A stretch of DNA of 17,889 nt from Bacillota bacterium (GTDB lineage: Bacteria; Bacillota; Clostridia; Lachnospirales; Cellulosilyticaceae). A program made the translations under genes and the position numbers. The stretch spans positions 1 through 17,889 of the forward strand of contig JAEXBC010000168.1 in the NCBI GenBank assembly GCA_023457875.1, read 5' to 3'. Of this stretch, positions 1 through 8,186 are shown piece after piece (position 1 is the stretch's first letter; each line of letters starts with the position of its first letter). The notes under the pieces were generated by a model, which did not search any database, was not told where the DNA came from, and was given only the letters and a program-made list of their open reading frames with translations.

Positions 1-2561
1 GTCAGTATACTAACGCTGTATATGGTTTCTTGAACATTATGTTAAGCATTATTGAAAAGGAAAAACCAGACCTCTTAGGAGTAACCTTTGATTTAAGTGC
101 GCCAACTTTTAGGCATCAGTTTTCACCTGAGTATAAGGGGAATAGAAAAGGAATGCCAGAGGAACTTAGACCACAAATTCCACTTCTAAAAAAGGTTCTT
201 GGTGCGATGCGGATTCATGTCATCGAGAAAGAGGGCTTTGAGGCAGACGACATCCTTGGTACCTTGGCTAAAGCTGGTGAAAAGGAAGACATGAATGTCA
301 CCATTGTCTCTGGAGATAGAGACTTGTTTCAAGTGACATCGGATCAAATTGAAGTGAAAATCCCCCGTACAAAGAAAACTGGTACAGAAATAGAAAGCTT
401 TTTTGCAAAGGATGTACAAGCTGTTTATGGTGTAACACCAAAGGCCTTTGTAGATGTCAAGGGACTAATGGGTGATGCTTCTGATAATATCAAGGGTGTA
501 CCTGGAATAGGAGAGAAGACGGCCATTAAGTTGATTAAGGAATATGGTAGTATAGAAAATCTACTTGAGAATATAAGTAATATCACACAAAAAAAGCTAA
601 AGGAAAATTTAGAAACCTATGCACAGGATGCAAGAGATAGCAAGATGCTTGCAACCATTATTTGTGATGTTCCTTTAAATGAGGACTGGGATCATTTTAA
701 ATTTGATTTAACACTATCGCAGGAAGCTGAGCAGCTCTTAAAGGATTTGGAGATGAGAACCTTATTAGCCAAATTACCTAGAGCGCAATCTAATGGCGTT
801 CAGCAAACTGCCATTGTTGTTGATAAATGGAAATTAGAAGCATTTAATCAGTTCCTTTCAAAGGTGGAGCAGGATATGATTGGTGTTAACTATTTTCTTG
901 AAGACAACACCCTTGGTTTGGCTGTTTCACATGGAGAGCTGACGGGTTATTGTGAGTGGAATTTACAAGATGTAAAGCAGCTAGAGCACTTAAAAGCTTT
1001 TTTTGAAAGTGATAGCTATTATAAGGTGGTACATGATAGTAAGGAGCTCAAGCATCTATTGATTAAGAGAGGTATACAGGTGCGAGGCGTTGTATTTGAT
1101 ACTTTTATTGCAGCCTACTTACTTCATCCTACTAGCAAGACCTATGATTTAGCGGAGTTAGAAGAGATTTTCTTAGAGACGAAAGAACTCATGCCATTGG
1201 AGGATTTACTAGGTAAAGGTAAATCACGAAAAAACTGGCTAGGTTTAACAGAGGAAGAGCGCATTGCTCAGCTAGGAAGGCGTAGCACAGTTACCCTCGA
1301 CTTATATAGTACAATGAAAGAAAAGTTAGAAGCTGAAAAGATGACCAGCTTATTCTATGATATTGAGATGCCCCTTATCGAGGTTTTATTTGATATGGAA
1401 TGTGAGGGAATCAAAGTAGATCCTGTTGGGTTAAAGGCATATGGCATGGAGCTAGAAAGCTTACTTGATAATTTGGTACAAAAGATTTATGACCTAGCAG
1501 GGGAAGAATTTAACATTAATTCACCAAAACAGTTAGCTGCCATTCTATTTGAAAAGTTAAACATACCTGCTGTAAAGAAGACCAAAACAGGCTATTCTAC
1601 GGCGGCAGAAGTATTAGAGACGCTTCAAAAAGAATATCCTATTGTGGCGCTCATTTTAGAATATAGACAATATGCTAAGTTAAAATCCACTTATGTTGAG
1701 GGATTATTAAATGTATTAACCCAGGACAACAAAATTCACTCAACCTTTAATCAAACCATAACTGCAACAGGTCGATTAAGTAGCACTGAACCTAACCTTC
1801 AAAATATTCCTGTTAAGTTTGAAATGGGTAAGAAGATTAGACAACTCTTTATTCCTTCTTCAGAAGAATATGTTTTTTTGGATGGTGACTATTCACAAAT
1901 TGAGTTAAGGGTACTAGCACATATGTCACATGACACGACACTGATAGAGGCATTTAGGCAGAACATGGATATTCATACCTTAACGGCTTCTCAAGTTTTT
2001 CACGTTCCTTTTGATGAGGTAACAAGCTTGCAAAGAAGTAATGCTAAAGCGGTAAACTTTGGTATTGTATATGGCATAAGTGCCTTTGCCTTATCTGAGG
2101 ATTTGAAGATTAGCCAAAAAGAAGCACAAAGTTATATTAATGGTTATTTTGAAAAATATCCGCTTATCAAAAGCTATTTAGAAGAAATCGTTGATTTTGC
2201 GATGCGAAATGGATATGTGGAGACCTTATATCACAGAAAAAGAGAGATACCAGAAATTTTAGCGAGCAATTATAATATGAGAGAATTTGGAAAGCGTGTG
2301 GCAATGAATACACCTATTCAAGGTACCTCAGCAGATATTATTAAAATAGCGATGATACGTGTTCATCAAAAACTGAAGGCATTGCAGCTGAAGTCAAAAT
2401 TGATTTTAACGGTTCACGATGAATTACTGATTAATACCCATCGAAGTGAAGTGGAAATTGTCAAAAAGTTGTTAAAAGAAGAAATGGAACAGGCTGCTAG
2501 CCTTAGTGTACCTTTAGTAGTAGATGTTCATGAAGGTGAAAATTGGTTAGCGGTAAAGTAG
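1..2561 (+). CDS. polA: DNA polymerase I, 5' end cut off by the window
   Basis: DNA polymerase I fills gaps and removes RNA primers in lagging-strand synthesis and excision repair. The reading frame is open to the left edge (codons begin at base 3 and read QYTNAVYGF, a conserved early stretch of the family), so about 35 N-terminal residues are missing; the TTG at 30 is not the start. Domains in order: 5'-3' nuclease with EADD, SGDRDL and a helix-hairpin-helix (GVPGIGEKTA, near 500-530); a 3'-5' exonuclease-like domain (about 800-1330); and a family A polymerase domain. Polymerase motif A is DYSQIELR (1887-1910), motif B is AKAVNFGIVYG (near 2045-2075) and motif C is HDE (2415-2423). In the exonuclease domain the DxE, central Asp and final Asp positions appear replaced, so proofreading is probably absent, as in Bacillus and Thermus enzymes. 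The stop sits 11 bases before coaE. Confidence 0.97.
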   Translation, partial: QYTNAVYGFLNIMLSIIEKEKPDLLGVTFDLSAPTFRHQFSPEYKGNRKGMPEELRPQIPLLKKVLGAMRIHVIEKEGFEADDILGTLAKAGEKEDMNVTIVSGDRDLFQVTSDQIEVKIPRTKKTGTEIESFFAKDVQAVYGVTPKAFVDVKGLMGDASDNIKGVPGIGEKTAIKLIKEYGSIENLLENISNITQKKLKENLETYAQDARDSKMLATIICDVPLNEDWDHFKFDLTLSQEAEQLLKDLEMRTLLAKLPRAQSNGVQQTAIVVDKWKLEAFNQFLSKVEQDMIGVNYFLEDNTLGLAVSHGELTGYCEWNLQDVKQLEHLKAFFESDSYYKVVHDSKELKHLLIKRGIQVRGVVFDTFIAAYLLHPTSKTYDLAELEEIFLETKELMPLEDLLGKGKSRKNWLGLTEEERIAQLGRRSTVTLDLYSTMKEKLEAEKMTSLFYDIEMPLIEVLFDMECEGIKVDPVGLKAYGMELESLLDNLVQKIYDLAGEEFNINSPKQLAAILFEKLNIPAVKKTKTGYSTAAEVLETLQKEYPIVALILEYRQYAKLKSTYVEGLLNVLTQDNKIHSTFNQTITATGRLSSTEPNLQNIPVKFEMGKKIRQLFIPSSEEYVFLDGDYSQIELRVLAHMSHDTTLIEAFRQNMDIHTLTASQVFHVPFDEVTSLQRSNAKAVNFGIVYGISAFALSEDLKISQKEAQSYINGYFEKYPLIKSYLEEIVDFAMRNGYVETLYHRKREIPEILASNYNMREFGKRVAMNTPIQGTSADIIKIAMIRVHQKLKALQLKSKLILTVHDELLINTHRSEVEIVKKLLKEEMEQAASLSVPLVVDVHEGENWLAVK

Positions 2562-2572
2562 GAGAAGATGAT

Positions 2573-3166
2573 ATGAAAGTAATTGGTTTAGTTGGGGGAA
2601 TTGGCTCAGGTAAATCTACGGTAATAGCCCAAATGAATGAAATCATGCCCATAAACTCTATTTGCGCAGATGTGATTGGGCATGAAATCTTAAAAAAGGA
2701 AAATAGAGGGTATGCCCCAGTTCTCACAGCTTTTGGTGAAGATATATTGGATGAAACAGGAGAAATTAGTCGCAAAAAATTAGCTGCCAAGGTGTTTGGG
2801 CATCCAGAGCGTTTAGTATTATTGAATCATATTACACATCCTCTGATTACTCAGGTTATAGAAGAGAAGATTGAAACCTTTAAAAATCAGCAGCCCAATA
2901 AGCATATTACTTTGGAGGCAGCACTTTTAGTAGAAAGCGGACTTACCAGACTAACTGATGTTATTATTGCAGTTTATGCCAATGTGGATTTACGTATAAA
3001 AAGAGTGGTTGAAAGAGACAAAGTCGATATCAAACAGGTGAAGGCACGTATAGATGCACAAAAAGATTGGGAAGAGTTAAAAAAAGCAGCGGACTATATT
3101 ATTGACACTGGCATATCGCCGCAGGAGACCAAAAGACAAATTCAAGAGATTTTATCCCTATTATAA
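2573..3166 (+). CDS. coaE: dephospho-CoA kinase
   Basis: Catalyses the last step of coenzyme A synthesis, ATP-dependent 3'-phosphorylation of dephospho-CoA, in the cytoplasm. The 197-residue product is the usual family length. It opens with a P-loop (GLVGGIGSGKST, residues 5-16), followed by the CADVIGH segment (Asp33, matching the conserved DAD/H substrate-site motif) and NHITHP, typical of CoaE. I chose ATG 2573 because AGGAG at 2560-2564 lies 8 bases before it and the P-loop then falls at the normal distance from the N terminus; a TTG 30 bases upstream inside polA lacks such support. The polA-coaE order is common in Firmicutes, and the 11-base gap implies co-transcription. Confidence 0.95.
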   Translation: MKVIGLVGGIGSGKSTVIAQMNEIMPINSICADVIGHEILKKENRGYAPVLTAFGEDILDETGEISRKKLAAKVFGHPERLVLLNHITHPLITQVIEEKIETFKNQQPNKHITLEAALLVESGLTRLTDVIIAVYANVDLRIKRVVERDKVDIKQVKARIDAQKDWEELKKAADYIIDTGISPQETKRQIQEILSLL

Positions 3167-3186
3167 ACGAGGAGGGAAGAAAAAGA

Positions 3187-4785
3187 ATGAAAAGGAAAGT
3201 ATCCATATGGGCTATACTTAGCCTTGTTGTATTGATGGTAGTGGGGTGTAGTTATAGCAAAGCTCCGTTAGCGCAAGAAGAACCAACAGCAACAGCTGAG
3301 GAAACTCCAGATAAGCTACATACCCCTAAAGATTATATGGTCATAGCTATGGTAAAACCTACTACTTTACATCCTTTATATAGTACAGAACCTAGTGCCC
3401 AACAAGCGCTTAATTTGATTTTTAGTTCGCTGATTAACATAGAAGAGAATGGTACCATTAGTAGTAACCTAGCGGAATCTTGGGTGATTAATGAAACGAA
3501 TACAGCTGTTACTATTACCCTTAAGCAAGGCATTAAGTGGCATGATGGCACTAGTCTGACGACGGATGACGTGATATATACACTCAATCAAATCAGTGCC
3601 ATTGTAGATAGTCCTTATAAGGAGGCTGTTAATAATATTCAAAGTCTCGTCAAGATAGATGAAACTACCTTTAAGATTGTTTATAAGCAGAGCTTTAGTG
3701 GTATATTGCAAACCTTATTTTTTCCAGTTATTCCAAAGCATATTTATGATGTAACAGGAGAGGAAACACTTGAAGTCATACCAGTAGGGACTGGACCTTA
3801 TGTGTATGATAGTACAATTCCGTTAAAGTGCATCAAGCTTAAGGCAAATGAGAATTACTTTAAGGGAAAGCCTAGTATTAGTAACGTGGAAATTGATTTT
3901 ATACCTGACCAAGAAAGTATGCTTTATGCCTTTAAACAAGGTTTGATTGATGTGATTTATACGGATGAAACGGAATGGGGCAAGTATACAAATGATGAGG
4001 CATCCACTGCCTATGAGATGGCAGCACCTATTTATGAGTTTATGGGACTCAACCATAGTAAGGTGATTTTTCAAAACGTGGCGGTAAGAGAAGCACTTCT
4101 CTATGGAATGAATCGAGAGGAAATGGTTCATTTATTCTATTTAGATCATGCACTAGTAACGGATACACCGATTAGCCCTGCTTCATACTTATATGATAAC
4201 ACGTTGGAGACAATAGGCTATGATAAGGAAAAGTCTAAATTGCTTTTAACACAAGAGGGTTATGTGAAGGATACATCTACAGGTCTTATGACAAAAAATG
4301 AGGTAGAGTTGTCCTTTACTTTATTGGTTAATAATGAGAATAAAGATCGCCTAAAAGTAGCTGAGCAAATACAAAAAATGTATAAGGATATAGGAATTAA
4401 GATGGAGATAGAGCGTGTGGATAAAAGTGAGTATATTCAGCGCATTCAAACAAGACAATATGATGCCTTTTTAGGAGGTTATCAATTATCCTACGCCACA
4501 GATTTAAGCTTTGCTTTGCATTCTGCCAGTGTGTTAAGTGGTGAGAATTATGTGGGCTATCAAGACAAGACCATGGATGAATACTTACAACAAGCTTTTT
4601 TAGCAACTCCTAAAAACGTCAATGAGAGATATGGGCAGCTTCAACATTATTTTGTAAAGCAGATGCCATTTATTAGCTTGTATTTCAAGAATACGGTTAT
4701 GATTACGTGTAATGATATAGGTGGAAATATTCAACCAAAACCCTACAACATTTTTGCCACTGTGGAAAAATGGAGACGGGAGTAA
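3187..4785 (+). CDS. family 5 extracellular solute-binding lipoprotein (peptide ABC transporter type)
   Basis: Likely a membrane-anchored receptor that captures oligopeptides or similar solutes for an ABC importer. The 532-residue product starts with a lipoprotein signal: a KRK basic start, a hydrophobic stretch and the lipobox VVGC, with Cys at about residue 21. An acidic, Thr/Ala-rich linker follows to about residue 48. The rest matches the SBP_bac_5 fold: an early LHPLY...LIFSSL segment, the LAESW...IKWHDGTSLTTDDVIYTL signature (about residues 97-137), and a two-lobe protein ending FATVEKW. GAGGAGG at 3169-3175 precedes the ATG by 11 bases. It lies 20 bases after coaE, so it is probably in the polA-coaE operon, yet no permease or ATPase genes are present here. 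The substrate cannot be read from sequence. Confidence 0.9.
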   Translation: MKRKVSIWAILSLVVLMVVGCSYSKAPLAQEEPTATAEETPDKLHTPKDYMVIAMVKPTTLHPLYSTEPSAQQALNLIFSSLINIEENGTISSNLAESWVINETNTAVTITLKQGIKWHDGTSLTTDDVIYTLNQISAIVDSPYKEAVNNIQSLVKIDETTFKIVYKQSFSGILQTLFFPVIPKHIYDVTGEETLEVIPVGTGPYVYDSTIPLKCIKLKANENYFKGKPSISNVEIDFIPDQESMLYAFKQGLIDVIYTDETEWGKYTNDEASTAYEMAAPIYEFMGLNHSKVIFQNVAVREALLYGMNREEMVHLFYLDHALVTDTPISPASYLYDNTLETIGYDKEKSKLLLTQEGYVKDTSTGLMTKNEVELSFTLLVNNENKDRLKVAEQIQKMYKDIGIKMEIERVDKSEYIQRIQTRQYDAFLGGYQLSYATDLSFALHSASVLSGENYVGYQDKTMDEYLQQAFLATPKNVNERYGQLQHYFVKQMPFISLYFKNTVMITCNDIGGNIQPKPYNIFATVEKWRRE

Positions 4786-4817
4786 AAGGACATGGCTTGC
4801 CATGTTCTTTTAATTTT
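4784..4817 (+). terminator. rho-independent terminator after the binding-protein gene
   Basis: A 12-bp stem (AAAAGGACATGG with CCATGTTCTTTT, one G-U pair) closes on a CTTG tetraloop at 4796-4799. It is followed by TTTTAATTTT. The hairpin begins at the stop codon of the binding-protein gene, so it should end the polA-coaE transcript. Confidence 0.85.
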
Positions 4818-4831
4818 ATGTATTTTATTGC

Positions 4832-4860
4832 TTTTCATTTATCAATTGATAGTGTAAAAT
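4832..4860 (+). promoter_or_regulatory. possible sigma-A promoter for the GalT-like gene and downstream operon
   Basis: TAAAAT at 4855-4860 is a good -10 match (5/6). A weaker -35 candidate, TTTTCA at 4832-4837, lies 17 bases upstream. It sits between a terminator and the next gene, where a promoter is needed. The -35 assignment is uncertain. Confidence 0.45.
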
Positions 4861-4884
4861 GATTAGAAAGAAAGGGGAAGACAT

Positions 4885-5781
4885 ATGAGCGCATATCGAA
4901 AGTACTATCTAGATAATTGTATAGTCGCTGAACGTAGAGATCAAAGACCCCATATTGGAAAAGACAGTAGTGATTGCCCTTTCTGTTTATCAAACGAATC
5001 CAAAATAGAACAAGTTATTGATGAGGTATGGGAGGATGAAGCATTACTTGTACGTATTATACCTAATAAATATCCTATTGCAAGGCCAGAAGGTTTAACT
5101 ACTGGATATCATGATGTAGTGATTGATACAGGAGAACATTTAAAGATGCCAAAGGATTTTTCACTTCATCATTGGAAGGTCCTTTTATTGGCAATTCAAA
5201 GAAGATGGCATAAGCTAAGTGAGGATGAGCAAATTGCTTTTATACAAGTATTTAAAAATAAAGGGCAGTTGGCTGGAGCTAGTATTTATCATTCCCATTG
5301 GCAAATAGTGGCCTTAGCTAAAGTGCCCTTTGGTATGCGCATCCAATATGACTACTATCACCACAAAAATAAGCTATGTTTTTTATGTGAAAAGATGCAT
5401 TTATTAGAAGCCAGGCTCATTAAAGAAACAGCATTATGGCGCATGATTGTGCCTCCTGAACCCAGCTTTTTGTATGAGGTATGGTTTATTCCCAAACGCC
5501 ATGTACGACACTATGGCGAACTTGTGGAGGAGGAAATAGAAGAACTAGGGGCTTGGATGAAAAAGCTACTACAGGTGTATGAAGCACTTTCTCCAGAGTG
5601 TGCGTATAATATTTGCTTTATGAGTGGAGATTTGAAACAAAGGTGGCAGTATCATTTTCATATCAAGTTGATGATGAGGATGGACTATATCGCTGGTTTT
5701 GAAATAGCTACGAGGTGCACCATTCATCATAGAACGATAGATGAATACGCTTTTCAAATAAAGAAATTATTAGATAAATAG
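4885..5781 (+). CDS. GalT/HIT-superfamily protein (DUF4931-type)
   Basis: Resembles galactose-1-phosphate uridylyltransferases and other HIT-fold nucleotidyl transferases or hydrolases. The 298-residue protein has two similar halves: CPFC (31-34) with PNKYP and HSHWQ (136-140), then CFLC (165-168) with YHFHIK (256-261, His257-x-His259). The CxxC pairs are likely zinc ligands. HSHWQ aligns with the HPHGQ of GalT, whose second His carries the nucleotide, but Pro and Gly are replaced by Ser and Trp. The CPFC...PNKYP...HxHxQ order matches my memory of DUF4931 proteins of Bacilli and Clostridia. Galactose metabolism is not supported, since no galK or galE is nearby. GGGG at 4874-4877 precedes the ATG by 7 bases, and the stop overlaps the next gene's ribosome binding site. 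The real substrate is unknown. Confidence 0.75.
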   Translation: MSAYRKYYLDNCIVAERRDQRPHIGKDSSDCPFCLSNESKIEQVIDEVWEDEALLVRIIPNKYPIARPEGLTTGYHDVVIDTGEHLKMPKDFSLHHWKVLLLAIQRRWHKLSEDEQIAFIQVFKNKGQLAGASIYHSHWQIVALAKVPFGMRIQYDYYHHKNKLCFLCEKMHLLEARLIKETALWRMIVPPEPSFLYEVWFIPKRHVRHYGELVEEEIEELGAWMKKLLQVYEALSPECAYNICFMSGDLKQRWQYHFHIKLMMRMDYIAGFEIATRCTIHHRTIDEYAFQIKKLLDK

Positions 5782-5796
5782 GAGGATGTACGCGCA

Positions 5797-7839
5797 ATGA
5801 ACTATGAAAATGAGCAACTTTGCTTTGGACTTGACATTGGTACACGTACGATAGTTGGCGTTGTAGGCTATAAAGATGGGGACGAATTTGTACTGGTTGA
5901 CTATGAATCAAGGGAACATGAAGAACGTGCCATGATAGACGGGCAGATTCACGATATTCAAAAAGTCTCAAAAACAATATATGAAGTGAAGTCTGCTCTA
6001 GAAAAACGTTTAAATATCTCCCTTAAAGAGGTAGCCATTGCAGCAGCAGGACGTTCATTAGGCACCCAAATCGTAACAGTTACCCAAAATTATGATGATA
6101 TACAAGAATTTAATATGAATCATATTCAGCATCTTGAGTTAGAAGGGGTTGAAAAAGCAAAAGAGCTCCAGCAAAAGAAAAACACGAGCACAGAGTATTT
6201 TTGTGTGGCTTATTCAGTCATTCAATATTACTTAGATGAATATGTTATTGCAAATCTTGAGGGGCATAAAGGACATACCATTAGTGCCAAGCTTATTGCA
6301 ACTTTCTTGCCTAAACAAGTGATTGATAGTCTGTACGCAGCTGTTGAGCGTGCAGAACTTGCGGTTTGTCATTTGACTTTGGAGCCTATAGCTGCTATTA
6401 ATGCAGTTATTCCAGAGCAAATTAGACTACTTAATTTGGCTTTATTAGATATTGGAGCAGGAACTTCAGATATTGCCATCACAAAGGAAGGTAGTGTGGT
6501 GGCTTATGGAATGATTCCTAATGCTGGTGATGAAGTAACGGAAACCATTCTCCATAAGTACTTAGTTGACTTTGATACTGCAGAAAAAATCAAGAAGCAA
6601 GCCCTTACAATGGAACATATTGAATTCTTGGATATTTTGGGAATTCCACAACAGATTACTGCAAAAGAGCTTGAGGAGGTTATTTCTCCAGTGACAAATG
6701 AGTTAACCAAACAAATTGCTGATAAGATGATTGAACTCAATGGAGAAACGGCACCTAATGCAATTTTCTGCGTTGGTGGAGGAAGTCTGATGCTGGGTAT
6801 TACCAAGTATCTTGCAGATCATATTCACTTGCCTGAGCAAAGAGTCGCACTGCGTAGCATCGCTCACTTAGTCAAAGTAAGACGTTTGGTAGACATCGAA
6901 GATAGTCCTGAGATGATTACACCTATTGGTATTTGTATGACTGCCCTTGAAAGTAAATATAGCCAATTTACGTTTGTGCACTTAAATGGACAAAAGGTAC
7001 AGCTGTTAAATGCCAAAAAGCTTACCATATTAGATGCCATTGTGGCTGCTGGTATAGAACATACAGCTATATTTCCTACAAAAGGTGAAACCCTAATGTT
7101 CAAGCTAAATGGCGAGCGCCAGCGCATCAAAGGAGAAAATGGTGTTCCTGCTGAGATTTGGTTAAATGGACAGGTGGCGACGATTCATGATCATATTCAA
7201 GATAACGATGACATTCATGTTGAATTAGCTACCCATGGTAAGCCAGCAACTGCATATGTGCATGAATATTATAAGCCCAAAAAGCATATCACATTAGAAG
7301 GAAAGAAAATTTCTCTTCCGCTTATTAAGGTAAATGGTATAAGCGTACAAGAGGATTATTGTATCATGCAAAATGATGTGATTGACATCCAAGATGTTTC
7401 TACTGTAAGAGAGCTTTTTGAAGCTTTGGATATAGATGCTACTCATAAATTAATTACAATTGATTTTAATGCTGTTGATTTAGACTATGTACTAAAGGAT
7501 CAAGATGAGCTTCTCATTGATGAATTGAATGGGTCAGGTCCTGCATCAGTGAGAGAAAACGAAAATACCTCTCAGGTAAATGAGGAGGTTTTATCGCAAG
7601 ATACACCTTTGCAAGAGGCTCGTCATAGCCAAGAAAATTTATACATTATTGTAAATGACCATACCGTTATTTTACCAGCAAGGGATACGGAGTACATTTT
7701 GGCAGCGATATTTGATTATATAGATTTTGATTTAAGTAAACCACAGGGGATCATCCAATTAGAGCATAATGGCAAGCCTGGTGCTCTAACAGATGTGATA
7801 CATGATGGAGATATACTAAAAATTTATTGGAAGAAATAA
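5797..7839 (+). CDS. FtsA-like actin-family ATPase with long C-terminal extension
   Basis: An actin/Hsp70-fold protein of the FtsA group. The first ~370 residues carry the ATPase core: phosphate-1 loop GLDIGTRT (11-18), an FtsA-type inserted region, phosphate-2 loop LDIGAGTSD (217-225) and adenosine motif VGGGS (326-330). FtsA proteins are usually near 400-420 residues and end in a membrane-binding amphipathic helix; this one has 680 residues and no such ending. Residues ~390-680 instead hold repeated units with the pattern 'xNGxxV...DGDxIxV', best seen at about 453-475, 512-535, 555-580 and 615-680, which look like beta-grasp-type modules (inference). It is probably a paralogue rather than the main division FtsA, as no ftsZ is present. 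GGAGG at 5781-5785 overlaps the preceding stop and lies 11 bases before the ATG. Only 13 bases separate it from the ACT-domain gene. Confidence 0.8.
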   Translation: MNYENEQLCFGLDIGTRTIVGVVGYKDGDEFVLVDYESREHEERAMIDGQIHDIQKVSKTIYEVKSALEKRLNISLKEVAIAAAGRSLGTQIVTVTQNYDDIQEFNMNHIQHLELEGVEKAKELQQKKNTSTEYFCVAYSVIQYYLDEYVIANLEGHKGHTISAKLIATFLPKQVIDSLYAAVERAELAVCHLTLEPIAAINAVIPEQIRLLNLALLDIGAGTSDIAITKEGSVVAYGMIPNAGDEVTETILHKYLVDFDTAEKIKKQALTMEHIEFLDILGIPQQITAKELEEVISPVTNELTKQIADKMIELNGETAPNAIFCVGGGSLMLGITKYLADHIHLPEQRVALRSIAHLVKVRRLVDIEDSPEMITPIGICMTALESKYSQFTFVHLNGQKVQLLNAKKLTILDAIVAAGIEHTAIFPTKGETLMFKLNGERQRIKGENGVPAEIWLNGQVATIHDHIQDNDDIHVELATHGKPATAYVHEYYKPKKHITLEGKKISLPLIKVNGISVQEDYCIMQNDVIDIQDVSTVRELFEALDIDATHKLITIDFNAVDLDYVLKDQDELLIDELNGSGPASVRENENTSQVNEEVLSQDTPLQEARHSQENLYIIVNDHTVILPARDTEYILAAIFDYIDFDLSKPQGIIQLEHNGKPGALTDVIHDGDILKIYWKK

Positions 7840-7852
7840 CAGGAGGTTAATC

Positions 7853-8122
7853 ATGAAAGGAATTATTACAGTTTTAGCAAAAGATAAGGTAGGAATTATT
7901 TCAAAGGTATGTACTTTTTTAAGTACTAAAAATATCAATATTCTTGATATCTCACAAACTATCGTGCAAGACTACTTTAACATGATGATGGTAGTTGATA
8001 TTACATCTGTAGAGAAGGATTTTACTCAGGTGGTTGATGAAATGGTGGCTCTTGGAAAAGAAATAGGTGTAGACATTCGTTTACAACATCAAGATATCTT
8101 TGACAATATGCACCGCATTTAA
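7853..8122 (+). CDS. ACT-domain protein, UPF0237 family
   Basis: An 89-residue stand-alone ACT domain. It has the classic opening GIITVLAKDKVGIISKV, where the conserved Gly and Asp-Lys-x-Gly turn bind small ligands in ACT domains, and the strand FNMMMVVDI. Length and the ending match the UPF0237 family, which is often annotated as GcvR-like but has no DNA-binding domain. It is presumably a cytoplasmic regulator sensing an amino acid or similar ligand. AGGAGG at 7841-7846 lies 6 bases before the ATG. It is followed by a DUF711 gene, an arrangement also known in streptococci, suggesting it modulates that protein. Ligand and partner are unproven. Confidence 0.9.
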   Translation: MKGIITVLAKDKVGIISKVCTFLSTKNINILDISQTIVQDYFNMMMVVDITSVEKDFTQVVDEMVALGKEIGVDIRLQHQDIFDNMHRI

Positions 8123-8186
8123 GAGATGGGCATAGGAATTTAGCAGAAAGCCTCAAAAGCGATCTATATCAGAAAGGAATAGAATA

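Noticed and set aside
2543..2572. Upstream TTG start for coaE overlapping polA
   Set aside because: ATG 2573 has a correctly spaced AGGAG and puts the P-loop at the normal distance from the N terminus.
4885..5781. Assigning galT
   Set aside because: The active-site motif is altered, the protein better matches DUF4931-type members and no other galactose gene is nearby.
6504..6806. 100-codon minus-strand frame inside the FtsA-like gene, and similar antisense frames elsewhere
   Set aside because: They lie opposite well-supported conserved genes and lack ribosome binding sites and recognisable domains.
8123..8186. Possible promoter or regulatory element between the ACT and DUF711 genes
   Set aside because: No convincing -35/-10 pair or hairpin was found; it appears to be a plain intra-operon spacer.
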